From: Prasinococcaceae sp. CCMP 1430
Taxonomy: Eukaryota > Prasinodermophyta > Palmophyllophyceae > Prasinococcales > Prasinococcaceae
Reading direction: 5' to 3'
Assembly: GCA_013416795.1 (NCBI GenBank)
Contig: RQSC01000021.1
Span: 54,720 to 118,719, forward strand
Length of the DNA: 64,000 nt
Part shown: piece after piece, positions 20,870 through 29,544 of the stretch
Layout: each line of letters begins with the position of its first letter
Numbering within the stretch: position 1 is the first letter of the stretch
The notes under the pieces: generated by a model
What the model saw: the letters and a program-made list of their open reading frames with translations, nothing else
The model's database searches: none
What the model was told of the DNA's origin: nothing
Translations under genes and position numbers: made by a program

Positions 20870-22339
20870 ATGACCACGGACGATGTTGATGCGACCGCCG
20901 TGACCGAGGAGCACGCAACCGCAGAGGCTCGTGTCACCGCCGAGGCTGCGGCAGCCGCGGATGCGGACACCGCGCGCGTGAGCGCGACGGCGGACGTCTC
21001 CGACGGCACATCGCTCCACGAGGGTAGCAGTGCCTTTGATTCGAGCGGGCAGAGCTTCGGGGCATTCGGGGAGGCGAAAACGGTGGCCGAGGCTTCGGAG
21101 ATGACGCTAGAGGTGTTGGAAGAGCAACAGCATTCAGGAGCGATTACGCACCAGAAAGCACTTGAGTGTGAAGAGAGCGATGACAGCTTCGGCGGCTTCG
21201 GCGAGGCCGACGGCAACGAGGCACAGCCTGTGATGGCGGCTGGAGGCGCCGACGACGGCTTCGGCGACTTTAGCGCCACTGATGCCGTCAAAACCGCCGA
21301 GGCGGCTCAACCTGCGCCGGCGGCTGCGGACGACGATGATGGCTTCGACGACTTCGGCGATGCTGGCGCCGCTGACGCAGTCGAGGACACGCTCGCGCAC
21401 GCTGGTGGAGACGATGATGATGGTGGCTTCGGTGACTTCGGCAGTGCTGACGATGCCAGGTCCTCTGAGGCTCAGCCTGCGCAGGTACCTGGGGGGGACG
21501 TCGACGATGGCTTCGGCGACTTCGGCGAGGCTAGCGGCGCCAAGACGGGCGAGATTCAGCTTGCACGCAACGCTGGGGAAGGTGACGATGACTTTGGCGA
21601 CTTTGGTGAGGCGGAGTCTTCAGCTTCTCTGCGTGCACAGGATGGCGAGGATGCAGACGACGGCTTCGGCGACTTCGGCGAATTTGATCAGGCGGAGGCT
21701 TTCAGTGCTCAGCTTCCAACGGATGCTCGCGACGACGACGGCTTCGGCGACTTCGACGAGGCCGAGGGTGCCGACGCTCCACCTGGCCAGGCCGCTGAGG
21801 ACGACGACGACGGCTTCGGCGACTTCGACGAGGCCGAGGGTGCCGACGCTCGACCTGACGAGGCCGCTGGAGACGACGACGACGGCTTCGGCGACTTCGA
21901 CGAGGCGGACGGCGCTGATGGCCAGCATGGGCACTTGGCGGCGCAGCCGCAGCCAGCGCAACAGCCTGCCGAGCATGCGTCACAACCCCAGGGTATCTCC
22001 CTTGACCTCTATGGCGCGGCCTCGCCAGAGGAGACCCTGCAGCTCATCCGCGCGTTCATGCAGAAGGCATTTGGTCGCCCTGCGGCCCATGACAATGGGG
22101 CAACTGACCGAGCTGCGTCAAAGCTGGCAGAGCTCCTCGCGCGCATGCCACTCCATGAGGGAGGGGCGGAGCCTCTGCGTTGGGCGACGTCCCATGCGCG
22201 GGCCGTTCTATTGCAGGCGTGCGGCGCCTCCGCGACCGATGCCGTCGCAGGTGCAGGGAGCTCGCCGCTGCAGGTGGAAGCCAGTCCCGCGCTGCTCGCC
22301 GTGCTGGAGCTGTTGCCTGAGCTGGACTACATGTTGTGA
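20870..22339 (+). CDS. acidic DGFGDF-repeat protein, aftiphilin-like clathrin/AP-1 accessory candidate
   Basis: 489 aa from the ATG at 20870. Residues ~60-355 hold about eleven acidic-aromatic repeats of the type DDGFGDF(G/D)EA, separated by 10-25 acidic/Ala-rich residues. Known: FGDF/FGxF peptides bind the gamma-adaptin ear of AP-1 and GGAs, and aftiphilin uses them together with a C-terminal helical region. Here the last ~110 residues are helical (SLDLYGAASPEETLQLIRAF) and end VLELLPELDYML, similar in style to aftiphilin's end. That assignment is inference. There is no membrane segment, consistent with a cytosolic trans-Golgi/endosome trafficking adaptor. It is convergent with the hydrolase gene. 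Confidence 0.65.
   Translation: MTTDDVDATAVTEEHATAEARVTAEAAAAADADTARVSATADVSDGTSLHEGSSAFDSSGQSFGAFGEAKTVAEASEMTLEVLEEQQHSGAITHQKALECEESDDSFGGFGEADGNEAQPVMAAGGADDGFGDFSATDAVKTAEAAQPAPAAADDDDGFDDFGDAGAADAVEDTLAHAGGDDDDGGFGDFGSADDARSSEAQPAQVPGGDVDDGFGDFGEASGAKTGEIQLARNAGEGDDDFGDFGEAESSASLRAQDGEDADDGFGDFGEFDQAEAFSAQLPTDARDDDGFGDFDEAEGADAPPGQAAEDDDDGFGDFDEAEGADARPDEAAGDDDDGFGDFDEADGADGQHGHLAAQPQPAQQPAEHASQPQGISLDLYGAASPEETLQLIRAFMQKAFGRPAAHDNGATDRAASKLAELLARMPLHEGGAEPLRWATSHARAVLLQACGASATDAVAGAGSSPLQVEASPALLAVLELLPELDYML
21051..21935 (+). repeat. coding tandem repeats (GACGACGGCTTCGGCGACTTC type)
   Basis: About eleven degenerate copies of a unit encoding DDGFGDF. The last three (~21738-21905) are near-identical at DNA level, which indicates recent unit expansion. 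Confidence 0.8.
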
Positions 22340-22590
22340 GCTCCAGGTCGACCTTGTATCATACCATATTTTAATGTGAACTACTTCTGTGACAAGGTAG
22401 CATTCAAAGCGCAACTTATGCTCGTCGTGGAGGCCAGTTTTTGTACTGCACGCGTGGCTGTCATACTGTAGATGCGTAGGGCGGAAGCAGACGGCGACCC
22501 CAAGCTCTTTGGAAAAGAAATGTCAATCTTACAAGAGCTTTGTCCTACGATGCGTGCAACGAGTGCAGTGACTGCCAACGACGGTCTGGC

Positions 22591-23628
22591 TCAGGCGTCG
22601 GACTGGATGACCGACTCCGCGAATGTGACGACCGCGTCGTGAAACTGTGCGCGGCGCTCGTGCTGCAAGATGTGACCAGTCTCGAGGTAGATGGTAGCCT
22701 GAGCCTGAGGTCCGTAAGCCTCGCGCAGGCGGTGGACGCTCTCTACACTGTGGTGCCCATCGGAGTCGCCGCTGACGAAGAGCGCCGGCGGCAGCTCGAC
22801 GTCGCCGGAATCGTGAATAGCAGCCAGCTCGGGGCGAAAGTCGATCCCCCTGATGGTGTCGAGCATGATCATGTTCGACGGGAGGCGGAAGCTGCGCGTA
22901 TGCTTGCTCCAGGTGTAGTCGACGGACTCACGCGTACCGGGGTAGAACGCCGCGTCGTGCTCGGCGCGTGCTTCCTCCCAAGCCGCCTCGTCGCCTGATT
23001 GGCAGCGCATGATGCGCTCGCGTATCACGTCAACTTCCTCCTCGCTGAAATTCAGGGGCGGCTCGCCTTGGCCGACACCTCCAGCCACGATGCCAATCAC
23101 ACGGTCGGGATGACGCAGAGCGATCTGCGTCGCCGTGGCAGCTCCCCACGAGACTCCGAGGAACAGCGCTTTCTGGCGGCCGAGATAGTCAAGCAAATCA
23201 ATTGCGGCGTCCGCGAAGTCGGAGAGGCTCCAGGGCTCCTCCGGCCATTCGGCGGGGTCGGGGGAAAAACGCGTGCCCGGCGCATCCCACGCGACCATAC
23301 ACCACCCGAGGCGGTTGGCGATGGGGCGGGCGTACGTCCAGTCGTCGGCGCTGCTGGACCATCCATGGAGCCCGAAGATGAGCGGGGCGTCGGGGGAGGA
23401 GCCCGCAGGGCAGTACACCCAGTGCGCTGCCGGAGCGACGACGGGGCCGATGGAAGTGGAGGGCGTCAAGGCCGCCGCAGAGGCAGCGCCCGTCGCGGCG
23501 TTCGCCGAGGCTACCTTATCTCCTGCTGCTGACTCTGGCGCGGCGGCGAGGCGCGGCGGCGCAGAGCAGAGCAGCGCGCAGCAGGCCAGCAGCAGCAGGC
23601 CGCTGCTGGCGACGAGAGTATTCGCCAT
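22591..23628 (-). CDS. secreted alpha/beta hydrolase
   Basis: 345 aa from the ATG at 23628, chosen because it opens a clear signal peptide (LLLLACCALLCSAPPRLAA). Alpha/beta-hydrolase fold: oxyanion HGW at 88-90, nucleophile elbow GVSWG with Ser160, acid in SGDSD (~288-290), and His319 in TGHIL. The triad is complete and in order. A cap region with EEPWSLSDFADAA precedes the nucleophile. Substrate cannot be read from sequence; esterase, lipase or epoxide-hydrolase-like activity in the secretory pathway or outside the cell is likely. Sec24 lies upstream on the same strand, separated by ~540 bp, so each gene has its own promoter. Confidence 0.85.
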   Translation of the reverse strand: MANTLVASSGLLLLACCALLCSAPPRLAAAPESAAGDKVASANAATGAASAAALTPSTSIGPVVAPAAHWVYCPAGSSPDAPLIFGLHGWSSSADDWTYARPIANRLGWCMVAWDAPGTRFSPDPAEWPEEPWSLSDFADAAIDLLDYLGRQKALFLGVSWGAATATQIALRHPDRVIGIVAGGVGQGEPPLNFSEEEVDVIRERIMRCQSGDEAAWEEARAEHDAAFYPGTRESVDYTWSKHTRSFRLPSNMIMLDTIRGIDFRPELAAIHDSGDVELPPALFVSGDSDGHHSVESVHRLREAYGPQAQATIYLETGHILQHERRAQFHDAVVTFAESVIQSDA

Positions 23629-24168
23629 AGCGGCGGGCTCGGCGTGGACGCCCGGCGTGGACGCAGGAGGCGCCGCGTGCGCCGCGCTGCGAGCACGGGC
23701 CGACGTCGTCGAGTCCTGTGTGGCACGGCACACATGGCACACACATTCAGAATGTGTTTTTCGCGCGAACAATGCCGCGCCTGAATTTAATTCATTCCGA
23801 GGCAACGTTTGTGGAAGCGCATCGAGGCTGCGGTGCCGAATATGACGAGGAAAATGCAACAAATTTCCGCATGCGCGAACAAAAGCACCATCAGTACCTG
23901 GGCAGGTACGGTGCCTACAGCGGCGCAGAAGCACGCAGATGTGAGCGCGACCACTCATACGGAAGCATCGCTCGCGCCAAAATCGCACTTGACACCAAGG
24001 GCCGCAACTTACAGATGGCTCAGATGGCATGGGCCAGCCACTCATGACAAGGGGTAGCGCACCGCCCGCACACCGTCCACCCATCCCGCGCATCGGGATC
24101 GCCTGACCCTCGACGAAGTTGCTGTGGCACTCGGCGCGCGCCGCGCTCCGTTCGACCTGCTCTGCTCA
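23629..24168. other. intergenic, promoter region of the hydrolase gene
   Basis: Between the Sec24 3' end and the hydrolase start. It is less GC-rich than its surroundings, with an island near 23750-23900 (TTTTTCGCGCGAACAA, TTTAATTCATTCC) and the perfect dyad at 23894. No coding sequence is supported. Confidence 0.55.
23894..23909. promoter_or_regulatory. perfect inverted repeat GTACCTG-GG-CAGGTAC
   Basis: 7-bp perfect arms with a 2-bp spacer, ~265 bp upstream of the hydrolase start. It shares the GTACC/GGTAC core with the dyads at 6535 and 16404. Confidence 0.45.
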
Positions 24169-26709
24169 TCATGAGTACTTTGCGATCTGCGGGGGCGGGA
24201 ATGGGAAGGCAGAGCGCATGGCATTCGTCAGCAGCGGCTCAGAAGAAGGGCACGCGCGCTCGCTGGCTCGCCCCACCACCCTGGAGCGCGGCGCGCAACT
24301 TACGATAGATCGGTGGAGGCTGCAGAGCCACTCGACGTAGCTCATCCCGCTGCCGCTCCTGTCGTCGACCAGCATGGAGAAGACCGCCCGCTCGAGCGCG
24401 TCCCCGCGTCGCACCAGCCGCAGCCGCAAGTAATTACACCGCCTCCGGCGGACCTCGTTCACCGCCCTGTTGACCGCCTCGCTCCACGGCCCGCCCAGCC
24501 GCTGCAATGAGAACTGCTGCGGATCCACCTGGCCCGGAGGCGCGCCCAGCACGTCGTTGATTGCCGCGGGGTCCGCCTGCGCGCCGAGCCACAGGTACGC
24601 GCTTTGGCCGTCCTCAATAAGGAAGAAGCCGCCGGGCACGAGGTGCTCGCTCGACAGCGTTGAGGGGTTGGGCAAGGGAATGTCCGCAGGCAGACCGTTT
24701 TCCTCCGCAGCGGGCCCCACCGTGTGCAGCGCGTAGAGGCACGGGTACACAAGGGGCGCCACCGTCGCTGCGCCCCCGGTGAGCGCGCGCACGAGCCACG
24801 CCGCGCGCTCGTCCGCGAGCACTTCAGAACCGCGCAGGCCCGGGCTCTTGATGAGACCGAGCGTGTAGAGCGGGCTAAGCTTGAGAGCCTCGGGCAAGAT
24901 CAGCTGCCCCGACGAGGAGCTGCTCGCGCAGAATTTGCGGTAGGCGAAAAGAATTTCCACCGTGCGTTCGACGCATTTCTCGCGCAGCGTCTTGAACGGC
25001 TTCGAGCCCACCGAGCGCGCAGCGTCCTTGATCATGAATGCCGTCTGCGTCTCGAGATCTGCGCCGCGGTAGAGGTTGCCAAGCACCTCGGTGACCGGCA
25101 GGCTGAGCGTGTGCACGCGGATGCGCCGCTGGCCCTCGGTCGTCGTATACAGCAGCGCGCACTGGAACGCAGCCTCCATGCCCGAAGGCAGCCTCTCCTC
25201 GTGTTTGACACTCACGTACAGAGCCTTGTCGCAGTCCATCTGTGGCACGTCAAGGTCCGTCGCACTACGCTGGCAGAAGTGGCCGTAGTGGTCGGTCACC
25301 GTGAGCCCCTGGCTCGTGCGCACGCGCAGGACGCCCTCGAGCGCTGTGGGGCGCACAATCGCCCAGCGCAGGTCGTTGAAGAGTTTGGGCGAGTCGAGCG
25401 CGGGATTGTACGGCGTGTAGAGCTGCACGTCTCCGCCCGTCTCGCGCGCGAGGGGCGTGAGGCTCGCAAGGTCCATGTAACCCTGCGGCGTCAGGAACAG
25501 GTCGACGCACACCTGATACTCGGCGCACGCCTGCCCCATGCGGAAGTACGTAGGGTCGGCGGGAGCGGCAAGCTTGTGCACGGTCTCCGAGTTGGCGCCG
25601 GCCTGGCGGTCTTTGAGAACACCCACGCCCACGGTCGGCGCGGACGACGCGAGCACGAACAGTCGCCCTCCGGTCGGCTTCAGCGCCTCGAGCGCGCCCT
25701 TGACAGCGGAGCCCATCGCGGCCTCGCGCGGCGGGTAGTCGCGGTGCATCGCTGGGAGCGAGTCCAGCAGACCCTCGAGCATCTCCTTGCATTCGTCGAC
25801 CACGCCGAGCAAGTACTTGGGGCACGGCGCGTACACGTTGGCAATGTCGGGCACGACCATCATCGCGGGCTGCGTCTGGCCCGGCTTGAGGCTATAGAAG
25901 TTGATCGCGCGGTCGTAGGTCGCAAGGCCCACCTTGGTGCGTCCGGGGTGCGGCACGGAGCCCAGCAGCTGCTTGATCGAGCGGCAGGCGTTCTCGAAGG
26001 CGCCCGAAGTCACCGAGGCAGCGGAGGCGTCGAGCAGGAAGAAGAAGACGGGGTCCATGGGCGGCCGCACCATGTACGCGTCGGGCGCGACGAAGTCGAC
26101 GGAGCCCCGGCAGAGCTCGGGCCGCTCGTGCGCGTCCAGCCGCCTGCCGTCGGCGCCCAGCGCGCAGGCGTACTGCTGGGGCACATCCCCGCTCGCCCCG
26201 CAGAAGTTGCACGTGTAGCGCCGGCCTTGCTCATTGAAGCGGAAGTGGGGGTTGACGTACGCCTTGCAGCGCAAACACCGCAAGGGGCCCATCTCGCCCA
26301 TGTCCACCACAGCGACGCCCTCCTCGCCCTGGGCTGGCGAGGCCATCGGCTGCACGATCAGGCCCAAGGGCATGGAGCACATGGACATGAGCTCGAAGCG
26401 TTCGGGCCACTGGTTCAGCGTGGCGCGCATGTAGCGCGGTGAGCAGTTGCCCGCGTCCTGCACCACGAATTCGGTGTTCGCGGCGGGCGGCGAGGTCACG
26501 CCCGACACCGTGCGCGTCGCATACTGCGTCGCGCCGAACAACGGCTTGGAGCTCGCGCGCGGGATCTGCGCGGGGTCGATGCGTTCGGAGGCTTTGGCGC
26601 CGCTCGTCGCCTGCGCGGGCGGCGCGCCCGGTTTCGTAGGAGCCGCGGCCGGCGCGCCGGGCCTAGCACCTGGCGGCGCGCCCATCGCGGGCGCCGCCGG
26701 CGCGGCCGC
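24169..26709 (-). CDS. SEC24: COPII coat protein Sec24 (5' end lost in assembly gap)
   Basis: The coding exon runs from the gap at 26709 to 24304, then a GTAAGT..CAG intron (24187-24303) and a last exon 24186-24169; splicing gives the end WLCSLHRSI-IAKYS. Order: Pro/Ala-rich N-terminus, NCSPRYMRATLNQWP, zinc finger CLRCKAYVNP..CNFCGASG, trunk (PPMDPVFFFLLDAS, GRTKVGLATYDRAINFY), helical and gelsolin-like domains (PHSTL-equivalent region, GFFLIEDGQSAYLWLG). Sec24 selects cargo in the inner COPII coat at ER exit sites. The Pro/Ala-rich start lies inside the 485-N gap; sequence beyond the gap (27195-27618) has no Sec24 character, so the ATG must be in or near the gap. Confidence 0.93.
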   Translation of the reverse strand, partial: AAAPAAPAMGAPPGARPGAPAAAPTKPGAPPAQATSGAKASERIDPAQIPRASSKPLFGATQYATRTVSGVTSPPAANTEFVVQDAGNCSPRYMRATLNQWPERFELMSMCSMPLGLIVQPMASPAQGEEGVAVVDMGEMGPLRCLRCKAYVNPHFRFNEQGRRYTCNFCGASGDVPQQYACALGADGRRLDAHERPELCRGSVDFVAPDAYMVRPPMDPVFFFLLDASAASVTSGAFENACRSIKQLLGSVPHPGRTKVGLATYDRAINFYSLKPGQTQPAMMVVPDIANVYAPCPKYLLGVVDECKEMLEGLLDSLPAMHRDYPPREAAMGSAVKGALEALKPTGGRLFVLASSAPTVGVGVLKDRQAGANSETVHKLAAPADPTYFRMGQACAEYQVCVDLFLTPQGYMDLASLTPLARETGGDVQLYTPYNPALDSPKLFNDLRWAIVRPTALEGVLRVRTSQGLTVTDHYGHFCQRSATDLDVPQMDCDKALYVSVKHEERLPSGMEAAFQCALLYTTTEGQRRIRVHTLSLPVTEVLGNLYRGADLETQTAFMIKDAARSVGSKPFKTLREKCVERTVEILFAYRKFCASSSSSGQLILPEALKLSPLYTLGLIKSPGLRGSEVLADERAAWLVRALTGGAATVAPLVYPCLYALHTVGPAAEENGLPADIPLPNPSTLSSEHLVPGGFFLIEDGQSAYLWLGAQADPAAINDVLGAPPGQVDPQQFSLQRLGGPWSEAVNRAVNEVRRRRCNYLRLRLVRRGDALERAVFSMLVDDRSGSGMSYVEWLCSLHRSIVSCAPRSRVVGRASERACPSSEPLLTNAMRSAFPFPPPQIAKYS

Positions 26710-27194
26710 NNNNNNNNNNNNNNNNNNNNNNNNNNNNNNNNNNNNNNNNNNNNNNNNNNNNNNNNNNNNNNNNNNNNNNNNNNNNNNNNNNNNNNNNNNN
26801 NNNNNNNNNNNNNNNNNNNNNNNNNNNNNNNNNNNNNNNNNNNNNNNNNNNNNNNNNNNNNNNNNNNNNNNNNNNNNNNNNNNNNNNNNNNNNNNNNNNN
26901 NNNNNNNNNNNNNNNNNNNNNNNNNNNNNNNNNNNNNNNNNNNNNNNNNNNNNNNNNNNNNNNNNNNNNNNNNNNNNNNNNNNNNNNNNNNNNNNNNNNN
27001 NNNNNNNNNNNNNNNNNNNNNNNNNNNNNNNNNNNNNNNNNNNNNNNNNNNNNNNNNNNNNNNNNNNNNNNNNNNNNNNNNNNNNNNNNNNNNNNNNNNN
27101 NNNNNNNNNNNNNNNNNNNNNNNNNNNNNNNNNNNNNNNNNNNNNNNNNNNNNNNNNNNNNNNNNNNNNNNNNNNNNNNNNNNNNNNNNNNNNN
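26710..27194. other. assembly gap (485 N)
   Basis: Run of N flanked by GCGGCCGC on one side and GGGCTGCGCGCG on the other; it hides the Sec24 N-terminus and probably its promoter. Confidence 0.99.
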
Positions 27195-27775
27195 GGGCTG
27201 CGCGCGCTGCGGCGACGATCGGCGCGCGCGCTGTGGTCCCGGCCGGGCAGCTCCCAACAACACGCCGCGGCGCCGCGCGCGCGGCTGTTGAACCGGTGGT
27301 GAAGACTTCAATCAGCTCAAGGCACCTCACACTACACATCACATCGCACATCACATCTCCCTTGCCCCCATCAAACAAACAGCAGGGCTGCATGAAAACT
27401 AAAAACTGAACGGCACCCGGCTGACCACTTTTTTTTTTTCCGCTGTGCGCGAGTCGGCGGTTTGCCAAACGTTCCGGTGCGCGCCGCGTCCCGCGGACGG
27501 ATGGCGAAAGGAATGCAGGTTCGGCGTGGAAAAAGCGGAAGAATGGATGAAATTTGCAGGCGCGTGGCCGGCGCGCGCCGCGATCGCACCACTGCTGATG
27601 GCCCTTGACAGCGAGCAAGCACCATCAGGACACCATCAGAACGCACCCGTCTGCGGGCGAGGGCAAGGAAAAAAATCCCGCGGCGCCCCCCCCCCAAAAG
27701 TGTGGAGTGGTGGCGTTTGCGCGCAGGGCGCGGTGGGGCCAGACCGCGTGCGCCTGTCGCCGCGGGGGAGCCGCG
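27195..27775. other. intergenic, divergent region Sec24 / small membrane protein
   Basis: Contains CACATCACATCGCACATCACATC direct repeats (~27330-27360), a T11 tract (~27429) and CACCATCAGGACACCATCAG (~27620-27640). The Sec24 start may also fall here or in the gap. Confidence 0.5.
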
Positions 27776-28229
27776 ATGGTGTACCCCAAGAGCTGGAGCA
27801 TGCTGCGCGTCGCGGGCGCCGAGGCCAAGCGCCTCTGGCCCTTCGTGGTGGGCTTCGGCGTCATGAACGTCGCCATCATGAACTTTTGCGCAGGCCTCGA
27901 CGGTGCGTTCCGCGGCGCTCGTCGGGTCACTGGGAGGGGGCTAGTGTAGTGGCAGGTTGTGCGAAGGGGGTCGACGGGCGTGCTCACGGCGCGCAAGCAT
28001 GCGGTGGCGATGTTCTGAGCGCGGGTGGATGTGTGGCGCGCCGTGTGGTGCGCCTGCGCGCCCCGCCCGCGCCAGAGGCTGCCCCGCGCAGCGCCCGCCT
28101 GCGCCCTGTGCGAACCCTAAAGCGAGCCGCGCCGCTGACACTGCGCCGCCGCCGCGCTCGCCCGCAGACGAGACGCGCAAAAACTCGAAGTACTGGGACC
28201 CGTACCAGGCGGCCAAGGAGGGCCACTAA
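27776..28229 (+). CDS. 62-aa single-helix protein, possible mitochondrial ATP synthase small subunit
   Basis: Exons are 27776-27902 and 28168-28229, with a GTGCGT..CAG intron of 265 bp splitting a codon (G|AC). The product begins MVYPKSWSMLRVAGAEAKRL, has one membrane helix (WPFVVGFGVMNVAIMNFCAG) and ends DETRKNSKYWDPYQAAKEGH. Small size, N-terminal matrix-like segment, a WPF at the membrane entry and a short polar C-terminus resemble subunit i/j (ATP18-type) of the mitochondrial F1Fo ATP synthase. That identity is inference by layout; other small respiratory subunits are possible. Neither exon would be found by length alone. The splice is well supported by the frame. Confidence 0.6.
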
Positions 28230-28902
<673 letters not shown>

Positions 28903-28903
28903 N

Positions 28904-29062
28904 AAAGCAGGAACGCCGTCGTGCGCTCGGTAAGCTGCGGGGCCTGCGACTTGGTGAAGTCGATGAAGAAGCTCCACACGCCGACCTGTGCCCCCACATA
29001 GAGGAATTGCGCGATGACGGCCGCGCGCACCGCCGCGCGCGCCGTGCACGACGCAGCAGCCA
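28904..29062 (-). pseudogene. fragment of a FucP-type MFS sugar transporter
   Basis: Read on the minus strand this stretch gives AAVRAAVIAQFLYVGAQVGV then WSFFIDFTKSQAPQLTERTT and AFLL, closely matching the seventh-eighth helix region of L-fucose/H+ symporter (FucP) family proteins (AQFxYVGAQ..WS). It is an internal ~50-residue piece of a ~430-residue protein. Downstream it runs into the N and poly-C; the sequence beyond the poly-C (28570-28710) has no transporter character. Upstream, 29063-29544 also lacks the N-terminal half. Either the gene is a relic, or it is an internal exon whose flanks were lost by misassembly. The codon use looks intact, which favours misassembly. Confidence 0.7.
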
Positions 29063-29544
29063 TGGCGCTCGACCCCGACGCCTCCACGCGACGCGTGCGC
29101 GCGGACTGCCCCCCATCCCTCGTCCGTCCGCCTTCCCCGCCCTTCCCCACCCGCACGCGTACAAGTGCGGGTGGGGCGGTGAGGGCCTGTGCGCGAGGCG
29201 AGCGCAGGCCTGTGCAGCACCTATTCCTACCTCTAGTTTATCCGCTTTTTTTCTTCGGCTGCTGCGTGGTTTGGAAACGACGTCCATCATGAGAACGCAT
29301 GCGTTTTTCCCCCCGCAGCCATTTTCCCGATCCTGCTCATTTTCCTTTGCGCGCTTTTTCTTTTTTTTCACTGCCGCTTTTTTTTTAGCGGCGGCTGCGG
29401 CTGCGCACCCCTGCGGGGGTGGGGGTGACGTAGGTAGGGGCCACAGCGCGCGCCTCGCGCGAGAGGGGCGAGGGCGCATCCCCCTAGCCCCTCCGCTCCG
29501 CTCTCCCCCGCCCTCTGCCTTCGAAATCGGGGGCCTACGTCGCC
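29063..29544. other. intergenic, promoter region of eIF2B delta
   Basis: Pyrimidine/T-rich island (29240-29400, several T7-T9 runs) and a GACGTAGGTAGGGGCC stretch before the eIF2B start. No coding sequence is seen. Confidence 0.5.

Noticed and set aside
24724-26442. 572-codon plus-strand frame
   Set aside because: Exact antisense of Sec24; His/Arg/Val-rich composition typical of an antisense shadow.
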